From Thiobacillus denitrificans (GTDB lineage Bacteria > Pseudomonadota > Gammaproteobacteria > Burkholderiales > Thiobacillaceae), in NCBI GenBank assembly GCA_002343685.1, contig DDRS01000027.1, positions 116,615-180,614 on the forward strand: a stretch of DNA of 64,000 nt. The letters are read 5' to 3'. Position numbers and translations under genes: made by a program. The notes under the pieces are model-generated. The model was not told the DNA's origin. It ran no database searches and saw nothing but the letters and a program-made list of their open reading frames with translations. Shown here one piece after another: positions 24,820-34,500 of this stretch (within the stretch, counting starts at the first letter, position 1; every line of letters begins with the position of its first letter).

Positions 24820-25113
24820 TCACGCCTGCTTTCTTGGCTTGCCCTTCGCCAGCCTCGAAACTTCCTCCCAATCCCCGCGTATCAACGCCTCTTTCTTCGC
24901 GCGGCTCCAGCCCTTAATCTGACGCTCGAAACTCAAGGCTTCGATACGTGTGGCGCACGCCTGGCTCCAAACAAGCTCAACCGGCAACCGGGTCGCGGTA
25001 TATCCGCCGCAGACACCGGCCACATGTTCGCCAATGCGTTTGTCGAGATCGTCGGTATGGCCCACGTAGTACGAGCCATCCGCACAGCGCAGCAGATAGG
25101 CCCAGAATGCCAT
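24820..25113 (-). CDS. GIY-YIG domain protein (UPF0213-like)
   Basis: A 97-residue single GIY-YIG nuclease-fold domain. The first strand reads FWAYLLRCADGSYYVGHTDDL (the GIY/YIG positions are AYLL and YVG) and the conserved helix is RIGEHVAGVCGGYTATRLPVELVW. The family includes YhbQ-like proteins, for which DNA-directed nuclease activity has been reported but the role is unclear. The ATG at 25113 is 2 bp after the stop of the upstream membrane gene. Confidence 0.88.
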   Translation of the reverse strand: MAFWAYLLRCADGSYYVGHTDDLDKRIGEHVAGVCGGYTATRLPVELVWSQACATRIEALSFERQIKGWSRAKKEALIRGDWEEVSRLAKGKPRKQA

Positions 25114-25115
25114 GC

Positions 25116-25454
25116 CTACAACGGCATCGGTTTGCCGTCGTTGAGGTTGAGCCAGCCCTTGGCGATGCGGTAGATGAACCAGATGCAGGCGACGCCAAGG
25201 ACAACCCAGCCGATCAGGATGATCCAGGTGAGCCCGCCGAGGACGAACCACACCAGGCCCCACCAGAAGGTGCGGATCTGCCAGCGGAAATGGCTTTCCA
25301 GCCAGGTGCCCTTGGCGTCGTCGAGCTTGATGTAGTTCAGCACGATGGCGACGATGGCAGTGACGCCGGAAAATAGCGACAGCGCGTACAGCGCATAAAT
25401 GACGGTGCTCAGGGTTTTGAGGCTGGCAAGTTTGTCGTCGGTTGGCGTATCCAT
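25116..25454 (-). CDS. DUF4870/COG3671-like membrane protein
   Basis: A 112-residue protein with three hydrophobic segments (STVIYALYALSLFSGVTAIVAIVL; FWWGLVWFVLGGLTWIILIGWVVLGV; WFIYRIAKGW). The ESHFRWQIRTFWW motif is typical of a widespread small membrane protein family of unknown function. Its ATG overlaps the TGA of the M48 protease gene by one base, so the two are translationally coupled. Confidence 0.8.
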   Translation of the reverse strand: MDTPTDDKLASLKTLSTVIYALYALSLFSGVTAIVAIVLNYIKLDDAKGTWLESHFRWQIRTFWWGLVWFVLGGLTWIILIGWVVLGVACIWFIYRIAKGWLNLNDGKPMPL

Positions 25455-26230
25455 CAGTTACGGGCTTTCTCGTAGATTGGCATCATTTTCGGCACCAGCG
25501 CATTCAATGCCTGGATGCGGTTGCTGGGCGCCGGGTGGGTGCTCAGGAATTGGGGCGGGCCGTTGCCGCTGGCCTGGCTCATTTTTTCCCACAGGCTGAT
25601 CGCGGCGTGCGGATCGTAGCCTGCGCGGGCGGCGAGTTCGATGCCGTAGCGATCAGCCTCGCTCTCGCTCTCGCGGCTGTTGGGCAGGGTCAGCGCAATG
25701 TCGGCCACCGGCGCCAGCACGGTGAGGTCGACCCCGGCGAGGATGGAGCCGATTTGCAGACCGCCCTGCGTGGCCATGGCGCGCGACATGCGCTCGCGGC
25801 CGTGTCCCAGCAGCGCGTGGGAGATTTCGTGGCCCATGACCTGGGCGATTTCGTCGTCAGTCAGCTTGAGCTTGGTGATGATGCCGGTGTAGATCGCCAT
25901 CTTGCCGCCCGGCATGCACCAGGCGTTGAGCGTGGGCTCGTCGATCACCGCGACCGACCATTTCCAGCTGCGGCTGGGCGGGTACATGGCGCCCGCCTGC
26001 GTGATCAGCCGGTCGGTGATACGTTTGACCCGTGCGTTCAGCGCCGCGTCGGTGCTGAGCTTGCCTTTCTTCTGCGCCTCGTTGACGGTCTGCGCATAGG
26101 CCTGCGCGGACGAGGCCTGGGCCTGTTCTTCCGAAACCAGCACCAGCTGCGAGCGACCTGACACGGGGTTGGTCTGGCAGCCCGTCAGGCCGACGGCGAA
26201 CAATACGGTGACGGCGAGAAATGCTTTCAT
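25454..26230 (-). CDS. Periplasmic M48-family metalloprotease lipoprotein (LoiP-like)
   Basis: A 258-residue zinc protease. The signal sequence ends in the lipobox LTGC with Cys18 as lipidation site. The catalytic HEISH is at 134-138, and a downstream ESEADRYG supplies the third ligand. It resembles LoiP/BepA-type outer-membrane quality-control proteases. The ATG at 26230 was chosen because it begins exactly at the signal peptide; a longer in-frame version would bury it. First gene of a three-gene operon with a small membrane protein and a GIY-YIG gene. Confidence 0.9.
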   Translation of the reverse strand: MKAFLAVTVLFAVGLTGCQTNPVSGRSQLVLVSEEQAQASSAQAYAQTVNEAQKKGKLSTDAALNARVKRITDRLITQAGAMYPPSRSWKWSVAVIDEPTLNAWCMPGGKMAIYTGIITKLKLTDDEIAQVMGHEISHALLGHGRERMSRAMATQGGLQIGSILAGVDLTVLAPVADIALTLPNSRESESEADRYGIELAARAGYDPHAAISLWEKMSQASGNGPPQFLSTHPAPSNRIQALNALVPKMMPIYEKARN

Positions 26231-26259
26231 GGCGTCTCCTTGTACCCGCATCCGGTCGG

Positions 26260-27084
26260 TCAGATCCCGCGCAGCAGTTCGTTGATGCCGACCTTGGACA
26301 GGGTCTTCTCGTCGACCTTCTTCACGATCACCGCGCAATACAGACTATAGCTGCCATCCTTGGACGGCAGGTTGCCGGATACCACGACCGAGCCGGCGGG
26401 CACGCGGCCGTACATGACTTCGCCCGTTTCGCGGTCGTAGATCTTGGTCGACTGGCCGATGTAGACGCCCATCGAGATCACGCAGTTGTCTTCGACGATG
26501 ACGCCTTCGACCACTTCGGAACGCGCGCCGACAAAGCAGTTGTCGCCGATGATGGTGGGGTTGGCCTGTACCGGTTCGAGTACGCCGCCGATGCCGACGC
26601 CGCCGGAGAGGTGGACGTTCTTGCCGATCTGCGCGCAAGAGCCGACGGTGGCCCAGGTATCGACCATGGTGCCGTCGCCGACATAGGCGCCGATGTTGAC
26701 GTAGGAGGGCATCAGCACGACGTTCTTGCCGATGTAGGAACCCTTGCGCGCGGCCGCCGGCGGCACCACGCGGAAGCCGCCCTCGCGGAAGTCTTTCGAG
26801 TTGAAGTCGGCGAACTTTGACGGCACCTTGTCGTAGTAGTTGGTGTAGCCGCCCTTGATGAAGGCGTTGTCTTCGAGGCGGAACGACAGCAGCACGGCCT
26901 TTTTGACCCACTGGTGGGTGATCCAGTTCTGGCCTTCGCTGCGCTCGGCGACGCGCAGCTCGCCCATGTCGAGCAGGTCGATCACGGCCATGACCGCATC
27001 CTTGACCTGGGGCTCGGCGTTGCGCGGGGTGATCTCGGCACGGCGTTCGAAAGCGTCTTCGATGGTTTTCTGCAAGTCTTGCAT
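26260..27084 (-). CDS. dapD: Tetrahydrodipicolinate N-succinyltransferase DapD
   Basis: A 274-residue left-handed beta-helix acyltransferase transferring succinate from succinyl-CoA to tetrahydrodipicolinate. Characteristic segments are FKGGYTNYYDKVPSKF, RVVPPAAARKGSYIGKNVVLMPS, the hexapeptide repeats VNIGAYVGDGTMVDTWATVGSCAQIG and GVYIGQSTKIYDRETGEV. It lies 60 bp downstream of dapC on the same strand and is almost certainly co-transcribed; dapE is 23.5 kb away in this window. Confidence 0.97.
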   Translation of the reverse strand: MQDLQKTIEDAFERRAEITPRNAEPQVKDAVMAVIDLLDMGELRVAERSEGQNWITHQWVKKAVLLSFRLEDNAFIKGGYTNYYDKVPSKFADFNSKDFREGGFRVVPPAAARKGSYIGKNVVLMPSYVNIGAYVGDGTMVDTWATVGSCAQIGKNVHLSGGVGIGGVLEPVQANPTIIGDNCFVGARSEVVEGVIVEDNCVISMGVYIGQSTKIYDRETGEVMYGRVPAGSVVVSGNLPSKDGSYSLYCAVIVKKVDEKTLSKVGINELLRGI

Positions 27085-27144
27085 GATGGATTCCTGTGGT
27101 TAAAAGTGAAATGAGAGAAGATTACTCGGTCATGGCCAGCGTCT

Positions 27145-28341
27145 TCACGCCGCCTCGCCGACGAAAGCAGCCATGCGTTTCGCCGCTTCGACGCAGGCGT
27201 CCAGGCTGTCGACCAGGGCAATACGGACGAAACCCTTGCCCGGATTGACATTGGCGGCGTCACGCGCCAGGTAGCTGCCGGGCAGCACGGTGACGTGCTG
27301 TTTTTCATACAGGCCGCGTGCAAAGCCGGCATCGTCGCCGCCCGGCACGCGCGCCCACAGATAAAAGGCAGCGTCGGGTGCCTCGAATTGCAGCACGTCT
27401 TTCAGCAGAGGCATGACGGCGGCGAATTTCTCGGCGTACTGGCGGCGGTTCTCGATCACGTGCGCCTCGTCGTTCCATGCCGCGACGCTGGCGGCCTGCA
27501 CTGCCGGGCTCATCGCGCTGCCATGATAGGTGCGGTAGAGCAGGAATTTCTTCATCACCTCGGCGTCCCCCGCCACCATGCCGGAACGCAGGCCGGGCAC
27601 GTTGGAGCGCTTCGAGAGCGAGTTGAACACAACGAGATTTTTGAAGCCGCGGCCGAGCTGCTGCGCGGCGGTGAGCGCGCCGAGCGGCGGCTTGCCTTCC
27701 TCGAAGTAGATTTCCGAATAGCACTCGTCGGCCGCGATCACGAATCCGTGCCGGTCGGACAGGTCGAACAGTTCCTTCCAGTCGTCCAGCGACATGACCT
27801 TGCCGGTGGGGTTGCCGGGCGAGCAGACGTAGACCAGGCTGATGCTTTCCCACAGATCGTCCGGCACGCGCGACCAGTCCATGCGGAAGCCATTCTCCGG
27901 CAAGGTGTTGAGGAAGAAGGGACGGGCGCCGGCCAACAGGGCGGCGCCTTCGTAGATCTGGTAGAAGGGGTTGGGCGAGATGACCGTGCGGCGGCCGTGG
28001 CGGCTCGAATCGACGGCGGCCTGGGCGAAGGCGAACAACGCCTCGCGCGAGCCGTTCACCGGCAGCACCTCGGTCGCCGGGTCGAGTTTCACGCCATAGC
28101 GCCGTTCGGCCCACGTAGAGATGGCAACGCGCAGCGCATCCGAGCCCTGAGTGATGGGATAATTCGCCAGCCCGCCGAGTCCGGCGACCAGCGCGTCCTT
28201 GATGAACTGCGGCGTCGGATGCTTGGGCTCGCCGATCGACAGGTTGATCGGCGACAGTTCGGGATTCGGCGTGACGCCGGCGAACAGCTCGCGCAGTTTC
28301 TGGAACGGGTAGGGATGGAGTTGATCGAGACGCGGATTCAT
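27145..28341 (-). CDS. dapC: Succinyldiaminopimelate transaminase DapC
   Basis: A 398-residue fold-type I PLP aminotransferase. The Schiff-base lysine is Lys244 in NSLSKRSNVPGLRSG, and CSPGNPTGK supplies the conserved Asn/Pro/Gly loop. It begins MNPRLDQLHPYPFQKLRELF, the normal DapC start; the in-frame upstream extension (MCGLVKFRTA) overlaps the promoter. It converts succinyl-2-amino-6-oxopimelate to succinyl-DAP with glutamate. Followed by dapD; divergent from a DMT transporter with 41 bp between starts. Confidence 0.96.
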   Translation of the reverse strand: MNPRLDQLHPYPFQKLRELFAGVTPNPELSPINLSIGEPKHPTPQFIKDALVAGLGGLANYPITQGSDALRVAISTWAERRYGVKLDPATEVLPVNGSREALFAFAQAAVDSSRHGRRTVISPNPFYQIYEGAALLAGARPFFLNTLPENGFRMDWSRVPDDLWESISLVYVCSPGNPTGKVMSLDDWKELFDLSDRHGFVIAADECYSEIYFEEGKPPLGALTAAQQLGRGFKNLVVFNSLSKRSNVPGLRSGMVAGDAEVMKKFLLYRTYHGSAMSPAVQAASVAAWNDEAHVIENRRQYAEKFAAVMPLLKDVLQFEAPDAAFYLWARVPGGDDAGFARGLYEKQHVTVLPGSYLARDAANVNPGKGFVRIALVDSLDACVEAAKRMAAFVGEAA

Positions 28342-28369
28342 TGCTGTACGGAATTTAACCAAGCCACAC

Positions 28370-28375
28370 ATTATA
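28370..28375 (-). promoter_or_regulatory. Probable -10 box of the dapC-dapD promoter
   Basis: A perfect TATAAT on the minus strand, preceded by GCTT, lies about 29 bp upstream of the dapC ATG, giving an untranslated leader of about 20 bases. No good -35 hexamer is seen at 17 bp, where the sequence is already antisense to the divergent transporter gene. Confidence 0.5.
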
Positions 28376-28382
28376 AAGCCCC

Positions 28383-29285
28383 ATGCCGTCGATTCCCTTG
28401 CAGCGCACGCTTGCCATCAGCAGTCTGGTCTACGCCGCCTCCCTGTGGGGGCTGGTATGGTATCCCTATCGCCTGTTGAGCGAGGCGGGCGTGGGCGGCA
28501 TTGCGTCGAGCCTGTTCACCTATGCGACCCCTCTGCTGCTGATCGGCTGGCTGCATGGCCGTGTGCTGCGCGAGGCGCGCGGTCGTTGGCTGTGGCTCGC
28601 CGCGATCGGCATGACGGCTGGCTGGACCAATCTCGCCTATGTGCTGGCGGTGCTCGAAGGCGAAGTGGTCCGGGTCCTGCTGCTGTTCTATCTGTCGCCT
28701 CTGTGGACCGTGCTGTTCGCCCGTTTTCTGCTGCATGAGAAGCTCAATCGCGCCGGCTGGGCCGTGATGGCGCTGGCCGCGGGGGGGGCGCTGGTGATGC
28801 TGTGGCAACCCGGCGAATGGCCGCTGCCGGCCAATCGCGCCGAATGGCTGGGCCTGTCGGCAGGGGTGATGTTCGCGGCGAGCAACGTCATTAGCCGCCA
28901 TCTGGAGGGGGTGGCGGAGGGCGCCAAGGCCGTGTCGGTATGGGCGGGGGTGGCGGTGCTGACTACGATCGGCCTGGCATTCAGGCCTGCCGAGCTCGGC
29001 TTCATGGCGGATGCCGCGCCCACCACCTGGTTGTTGCTGCTGGGGGTGGGAATTGCCATCGGCAGCATGACCTATGCCGTGCAGTATGGCCTGGCGCGCG
29101 TGCCGGCCAACCAGGCCATCGTCATCTTTTTGTTCGAACTGGTGGTCGCCGCGGTGGCGGCCTATTTCCTTTCCGACGAGCGCATGGGTGTGCAGGAATG
29201 GGTGGGCGCCATCATGATCGTCACCGCCAGCCTGTTTTCCGGCCACATGGAAAACGACCAATCGAAGGAGAAAAGCCATGTCTGA
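28383..29285 (+). CDS. DMT-superfamily transporter (EamA family)
   Basis: A 300-residue permease with about ten membrane helices in two EamA repeats (for example LLLFYLSPLWTVLFARFLLHEKLNRAG and IVIFLFELVVAAVAAYFLSDERMGVQEWVGAIMI). The helix-4 and helix-9 loops carry the acidic/arginine residues typical of RhaT/EamA exporters of amino acids or metabolites; the substrate is unknown. The 3' end overlaps the next gene by 8 bp. The start begins MPSIPLQRTL. Confidence 0.9.
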   Translation: MPSIPLQRTLAISSLVYAASLWGLVWYPYRLLSEAGVGGIASSLFTYATPLLLIGWLHGRVLREARGRWLWLAAIGMTAGWTNLAYVLAVLEGEVVRVLLLFYLSPLWTVLFARFLLHEKLNRAGWAVMALAAGGALVMLWQPGEWPLPANRAEWLGLSAGVMFAASNVISRHLEGVAEGAKAVSVWAGVAVLTTIGLAFRPAELGFMADAAPTTWLLLLGVGIAIGSMTYAVQYGLARVPANQAIVIFLFELVVAAVAAYFLSDERMGVQEWVGAIMIVTASLFSGHMENDQSKEKSHV

Positions 29286-29673
29286 CGGGTTGCCTTCCGC
29301 GCGCGTCACGGCCTTGCTGCATGCAGGACTGCTGGTGTCGGATCTCGTACGCGCAAAATCCTTCTACGAATCGGTACTGGGTCTGGCGCCGCATCCGAAC
29401 CGGCCCGATCTGCCTTATCCCGGCGAATGGTACGACCTGGGCGGCGGCCAGCAACTACACTTGATGCAACTGTCCAACCCCGATGCCGGTTCGTTACGTC
29501 CCGAGCATGGCGGCCGCGACCGCCATATCGCGCTGGCGGTGGGCGACATGGCTGCATTGAAGCGCCGGCTCGATGCGGCAGGTGTGGCGTACACAGCCAG
29601 CAAGTCGGGACGGGCGGCGCTGTTCTGCCGTGATCCGGACATGAACACACTCGAATTCGTCGAAGTCAGCTGA
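29278..29673 (+). CDS. VOC-superfamily (glyoxalase/bleomycin-resistance-like) protein
   Basis: A 131-residue vicinal-oxygen-chelate protein with the two beta-alpha-beta-beta-beta units: LLHAGLLVSDLVRAKSFYESVLGL and RHIALAVGDMAALKRRLDAAGVAY, ending CRDPDMNTLEFVEVS. Candidate metal ligands are His15 (LLHAG), His61 or His80 region, and Glu127 (LEF). It overlaps the transporter gene by 8 bp. A second, partial copy of its 3' end follows at 29733-29780. Confidence 0.88.
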   Translation: MSDGLPSARVTALLHAGLLVSDLVRAKSFYESVLGLAPHPNRPDLPYPGEWYDLGGGQQLHLMQLSNPDAGSLRPEHGGRDRHIALAVGDMAALKRRLDAAGVAYTASKSGRAALFCRDPDMNTLEFVEVS

Positions 29674-29732
29674 GCGGATCAGGCTTCGCGCTCCCGCCCC
29701 CGGCGCGCCGCGCCCGCCGAGTCGCTGCTTGC

Positions 29733-29780
29733 ATCCGGACATGAACACCCTCGAGTTTGTCGAAGCCAGCTGAGCGGATC
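29733..29780 (+). pseudogene. Tail fragment of a second VOC gene (direct repeat)
   Basis: 48 bp here repeat 29633-29680 exactly 100 bp downstream with 44/48 identity, including the stop codon and the GCGGATC that follows it. Within the coding part three of the four differences are synonymous and one changes Val to Ala. This suggests the remnant of a once-functional tandem paralogue whose body has been deleted, rather than a recent slippage copy. Confidence 0.7.
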
Positions 29781-29801
29781 TTTACAACGACGGCCTGCCC
29801 T

Positions 29802-31073
29802 TTACGGGTAGACCGGGTCGAACAGCCGTATCCCTTCCCGCGCCAATAGCGCCGCACCGTAGGCAGCGTCGGTGTGTCGCGCGCGCGCCACCGGCACGCC
29901 GAGCAGGCGCTGGCGGATGCGTGTCCAGACGGCATTGCGCGCGCCACCGCCGGCAGTCTCGACCTGCCGCACGGACGAGGCGCCGAGTTCACCCAGCAAT
30001 CCGTAACCGCGCGCCTCGATGCGGGCGAGACTTTCCAGTAGGCCATGCAGGAATTCGGCGTCGTCGGCGGGACGCGGGGACAAACGCGGTGCCAGCGTGG
30101 GGTCGTTGAGCGGAAAGCGTTCTCCGGGTTTGGGCAAGGGAACGTAGTCGAGTGGACTGGCGATGGCCGGGTTGATTTTCTCGCTGAGCGCGGTCAACTG
30201 GCGGTCGTCGAAGAACTGCCGCAGTACCGCGCCCCCGGAATTGGACGCGCCCCCCGTCAGCCAGCGGCTGCCGAACCAGTGGGAATACACGCCATGCCCG
30301 GTGGACTCCACCCGGTGGTCGGACAGCAGTTTCAGCACCAGGGTGCTGCCGAGCGACGTGACGGCGTCGCCGCTACGGCTCACCCCCGCCGCCAGGAAGG
30401 CGGCGATGGAATCGGTGGTGCCGGCGTGAACCATGCAGCCGGGGTTGATCCCGAGGTAGCGCGCACGCGGGCGCGATACGGTGGCGAGCCGCGAACCGGG
30501 CGCGACCGGCACCGGCAAATAGTCGACGTCAGCCAGGTATTCGACCCAGGCAGGCCACTTCAGCTCGTCGAGATCGAGGCCCATCTTGAGGGCGTTGTGA
30601 TAGTCGGTCATGCCGACCCGGCCGGTCAGCAGGCCCGCGAGCCAGTCGGCCTGGTTGAGATAGAGCCGCGCGCCGGTGAGTCCGAGCCGTTTTTTCAGCC
30701 ACAGCACCTTGGCCAGCCCCGAGGTCACCGCTGCGGCCGGGTGGCCGGGGGTGGCGGTTTTCGCGATCAGCGCGGCTTCCTCGACGGCGCGATCATCGTT
30801 GTACAGAAGCGGTGGATGGCGCGGGCTGAGTTCCTCGTCGCAGGCGAGTACGGTACCGGAGGTGCCGTCGAGCGCGATATCCGACAACTGGGTGCGGATC
30901 GGCGGCGGCAAGGCGGCGACCAGATCCCACAGCGCCTCGCGCCAGATACCGGCGCGCTCGTAGTCGTCCAGGGCACCGAAATCGCGTTTGTCCTCGACGA
31001 CGATCGTGCCTTCGGCATCGATCACGCAGCTGCGTGCGCCCGAAGTGCCAAAGTCAATTCCAAGGAAATACAA
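29802..31073 (-). CDS. FGGY-family carbohydrate kinase (D-ribulokinase-like)
   Basis: A 423-residue sugar kinase. The N-terminal phosphate-binding loop is FLGIDFGTSGARSCVID and the C-terminal adenosine motif is AGGGARNAVWTRI. The short form and LDGTSGT / TSLGSTLVLKLLS pattern resemble the plant and cyanobacterial ribulose kinase group (AtXK-1/SePSK) more than xylulokinase or glycerol kinase. The start is a TTG 4 bp after the queF stop; no ATG fits the conserved MYFLGIDFG. It is the second gene after queF. Confidence 0.82.
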   Translation of the reverse strand: MYFLGIDFGTSGARSCVIDAEGTIVVEDKRDFGALDDYERAGIWREALWDLVAALPPPIRTQLSDIALDGTSGTVLACDEELSPRHPPLLYNDDRAVEEAALIAKTATPGHPAAAVTSGLAKVLWLKKRLGLTGARLYLNQADWLAGLLTGRVGMTDYHNALKMGLDLDELKWPAWVEYLADVDYLPVPVAPGSRLATVSRPRARYLGINPGCMVHAGTTDSIAAFLAAGVSRSGDAVTSLGSTLVLKLLSDHRVESTGHGVYSHWFGSRWLTGGASNSGGAVLRQFFDDRQLTALSEKINPAIASPLDYVPLPKPGERFPLNDPTLAPRLSPRPADDAEFLHGLLESLARIEARGYGLLGELGASSVRQVETAGGGARNAVWTRIRQRLLGVPVARARHTDAAYGAALLAREGIRLFDPVYP

Positions 31074-31077
31074 TGGA

Positions 31078-31497
31078 CTATCCGCGTGTGTTCGACTGAT
31101 GCTCGAACTGCATCAGGTCCACGCGCGGGGCCGGTTGCCAGCCTTTCTTGCGGTGCTCGGCCACCACGTTGGTGAAGATGCCGCCGCGCACGTAGAACTT
31201 GGCGGTCAGCCTCATGAAGCGGGGTTTCGTCGCCTTCACCAGATCGTCGAGGATGCGGTTGGTCACGTCTTCGTGAAAATGGCCTTCCTCACGAAAGCTC
31301 CACATGTAGAGCTTGAGGCTCTTCAATTCGACGCAGGTCTTGTCGGGGATGTAGTCGAGGATCAGCGTGGCGAAATCGGGCTGCCCGGTCTTGGGGCAAA
31401 GGCACGTGAATTCAGGGACTTCCATATGAATGTGAAAGTCGCGTCCCGGTTTCGGATTGGGAAAGGTTTCCAGGGTTTTGGCGGGCGTGGAGGGCAT
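31078..31497 (-). CDS. queF: 7-cyano-7-deazaguanine reductase QueF
   Basis: A 139-residue unimodular QueF, the NADPH-dependent nitrile reductase making preQ1 in queuosine synthesis. The catalytic cysteine lies in EFTCLCPKTGQPDFA, and the substrate-binding block is VELKSLKLYMWSFREEGHFHE. The ATG at 31497 (MPSTPAKTLETF) fits the family; more upstream in-frame codons enter the intergenic promoter region. It is divergent from smc, with 93 bp between starts. Confidence 0.95.
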   Translation of the reverse strand: MPSTPAKTLETFPNPKPGRDFHIHMEVPEFTCLCPKTGQPDFATLILDYIPDKTCVELKSLKLYMWSFREEGHFHEDVTNRILDDLVKATKPRFMRLTAKFYVRGGIFTNVVAEHRKKGWQPAPRVDLMQFEHQSNTRG

Positions 31498-31565
31498 GGG
31501 AAGGCTCGGTGTAGAATGTGACAAAACAGAACGCCGCAAACCAGTCGGCGCATGAGACGACACCC

Positions 31566-31571
31566 ATTATA
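31566..31571 (-). promoter_or_regulatory. Probable -10 box for queF
   Basis: The minus-strand TATAAT, within CTTTTATAATGGG, lies about 70 bp upstream of the queF ATG in the 93-bp queF/smc divergent spacer. No clear -35 is seen. The plus-strand reading (CATTATAAAAG) is too close to the smc start to serve that gene well. Confidence 0.4.
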
Positions 31572-31590
31572 AAAGCTTAGGTCCGCTGTC

Positions 31591-34500
31591 TTGCGTTTAA
31601 CCCACATCAAACTTGCCGGTTTCAAGAGTTTCGTCGACCCTACCGTGATTCCCGTCCCCGCCCAGCTGACCGGGGTGGTGGGGCCGAACGGCTGCGGCAA
31701 GTCGAACGTCATCGACGCGGTGCGCTGGGTGCTCGGCGAATCGTCGGCCAAGCACCTGCGCGGCGAATCGATGCAGGACGTGATCTTCAACGGCTCCGGC
31801 ACCCGCAAGCCGGCGTCGCGCGCGTCGGTCGAACTGGCGTTCAACAACGAACTCGGCCGCGCCGCCGGCCAGTGGTCGCAATACGCCGAGATCTCGGTCA
31901 AGCGCGTGCTCGACCGCAGCGGCGACTCCACCTATTACATCAACAACATGCGGGTGCGGCGGCGCGACGTCGCCGACCTGTTCCTCGGCACCGGCGTCGG
32001 CGCGCGCGCCTACGCCATCATCGAGCAGGGCATGATCACGCGCCTGATCGAGGCGAAGCCCGAGGAGTTGCGCGGCTACCTGGAAGAAGCCGCGGGCGTG
32101 TCCAAGTACCGGGAACGCCGCAAGGAAACCGAGTCGCGGCTGAAGGACGCGCGCGACAACCTCAATCGTGTCGAGGACATCCAGCGTGAACTCAAGGCCC
32201 AGGTCGAGAAGCTCACTGCCCAGGCCGAAGTCGCCCAGCACTACAAGCAGCTGCAGGCCGACCTGACGTTCGCGCAGCACCGCCTGTGGTTCGCGCGCAA
32301 GCACGATGCCGCCCAGCAGCGCGCACGCATCGACAAGGACCTGACCGAAGCGCAGAACAAACTCGAAGCCGAGACCGCGCGCCTGCGCCATATCGAGTCC
32401 ACACTGGAAACTGCGCGCCAGACCCAGTTCGCCGGGCAGGACACGCTCAACACCGCCCAGGCGGCGTATTACCAGGCACAGTCGGAAGTCGCGCGTATCG
32501 AACAGACCATGGCGCACCAGAATGCCACCCGCGAACGGTTGTATCGCCAGGTGCAGGATCTGGGCGCGCGCGTCGAGGCGCAGCAGGCACGCCGGACCGC
32601 CACACAGGATGCGCTGCACGAGGTCAATACGCAGCAGCCCGGACTCGAAGCTGTGCTGATGGAGGCCGAGGCCGCCGCGCGCCAGGCCACGGACAGTACC
32701 TTGCCGGAGAAGGAAGCCGCGCTGCGCGTTGCGCAGCAAGGCGTGGGCGATGCGCAGCGCGTGGTGTCGCAACTGGACCAGTCGCGCCAGGTCGACGAAA
32801 ACAGCCTCGGCCATACCAAACGCCAGCTCGAACAGCTGGACGCGCGCCAGCGCCGGCTCGCCCAGGAACAGGCGCAGTTGCCGCGCCCCGATGCCGCCGG
32901 CCTGGCGCAAAAACAAGTCGAACTCGAGGAACTGGCGCAGACATTGGCTACGGCGCAGGCCGGGCTCAAGGACGCCGAGACGGCATTGCCCGAACTCGAC
33001 GCGGCACGCGCGCAGCACATGCGCGATCTCGAAGCCGCACGCAAGGCGCTACATCAGACGGAGGCCGAGCTCGCGGCGTTGAAAAAACTGCAGGAAAGCC
33101 TCAAGGCCGACGAGAAACTCGGCACCTGGCTACACCAGCGTGGCCTGGATAGCGCCCCGCGCCTGTGGGAAAAACTGCGTGTCGCTCCCGGCTGGGAAGC
33201 GGCCGTCGAGGCGGTGTTGCGTGAACGCCTGCAGTCAGTGTCAGCCGATGTCACCCCCGAGTGGTTTGCCGACGCACCGCCCGCACGCCTCACCGTATGG
33301 GCCGGACAAGGCGCGGCGACGGCCAGCGCGCCGGATCTGCTCGCCAGCAAGATCGCCAGCGACGATGCCGCCGCGCATGCGGTGCTTGCCGACTGGCTGA
33401 CCGGCGTGTACTGGGCCGACGACGCGGACACTGCGCGCGCCCGTGCAGCAAGCCTCGCAGCCGGGGAAACGCTCGTGACCCCGCAAGGCCATCTCTTCAC
33501 CCGCCACAGCGTCACGTTCCACGGTCCGCATACCGCGGTGGAAGGCATTCTTGCGCGCGGGCGCGAACTCGAACGGCTGACGAAGGATGCGGTGCGCTTG
33601 CGTGATGAAGTCGCCCAACTCGAAGCCGCCTACGCCGAGGCGCAGCAGGGCTATATGGAGCGCCAGCGCGATATCCAGGCCTTGCGCGCGCAAACCGGCC
33701 AGACGCAAAACCGCCACCACACCGCGCAGATGGAACTGCTGCGGCTGCAACAGGCGGTGGAACGGGTACAGAGCCGGGCGGCCCAGATCACCCAGGAACT
33801 CGAGGAAGTCACCCGCCAGCAAACCGGCGAGCGCGCCACGCTGGAGACCCTGGAAGCCCGCCTCAAGGACTATCGCGCCCAGGACGAGGCCGCTCGCGAA
33901 GCGCTCTATGCTGCGCGTCAGCAACGCGACCAGGCCGACCGTGCGGTGTTCGACGCGCGCGAACTGCAGCGCGCGGCCGAGCGGCGGCATCAGGAAGCCG
34001 GCTTCGCGCTGACCACCTGCACCAACAAGATCCGGGAGCTCGCCGAGACCCTGGCGCGCATCGAGCAGGAAATCGCCGATGACGACACCCGCCTGACCCA
34101 GGCGCGCGAGGAGCTGGCACGTCTGCCAGCCGACGCGCTCGATGCCGAATTGCAGGCTGCCCTGGCGGCGCGCACCGAAACCGAAGCGGCATTGGCTGCC
34201 GCGCGCGACGCGCTGGAAGGCCTCACCGCCCAACTGCGCGGCCACGACGAGGCCCGTCTGGCCTGCGAGCAAGGCCTCGACCCGCTGCGCCGTGCCATCG
34301 AGCAACTGAAGCTCAAGGACCAGGAAGCCATGCTGATGCAGTCGCAGTTCGAACTGCAACTGCGCGAAGCAGCGGCGGATGAGGCCAGCCTCGAATCGGG
34401 CCTCGCCGACAGCCCCAAGCCCTCGCAGCTGCAGGCCGATATCAACCGCCTGCAGAACGAGATCGCCGCGCTCGGCGCGGTCAACCTTGCCGCGCTGGAC

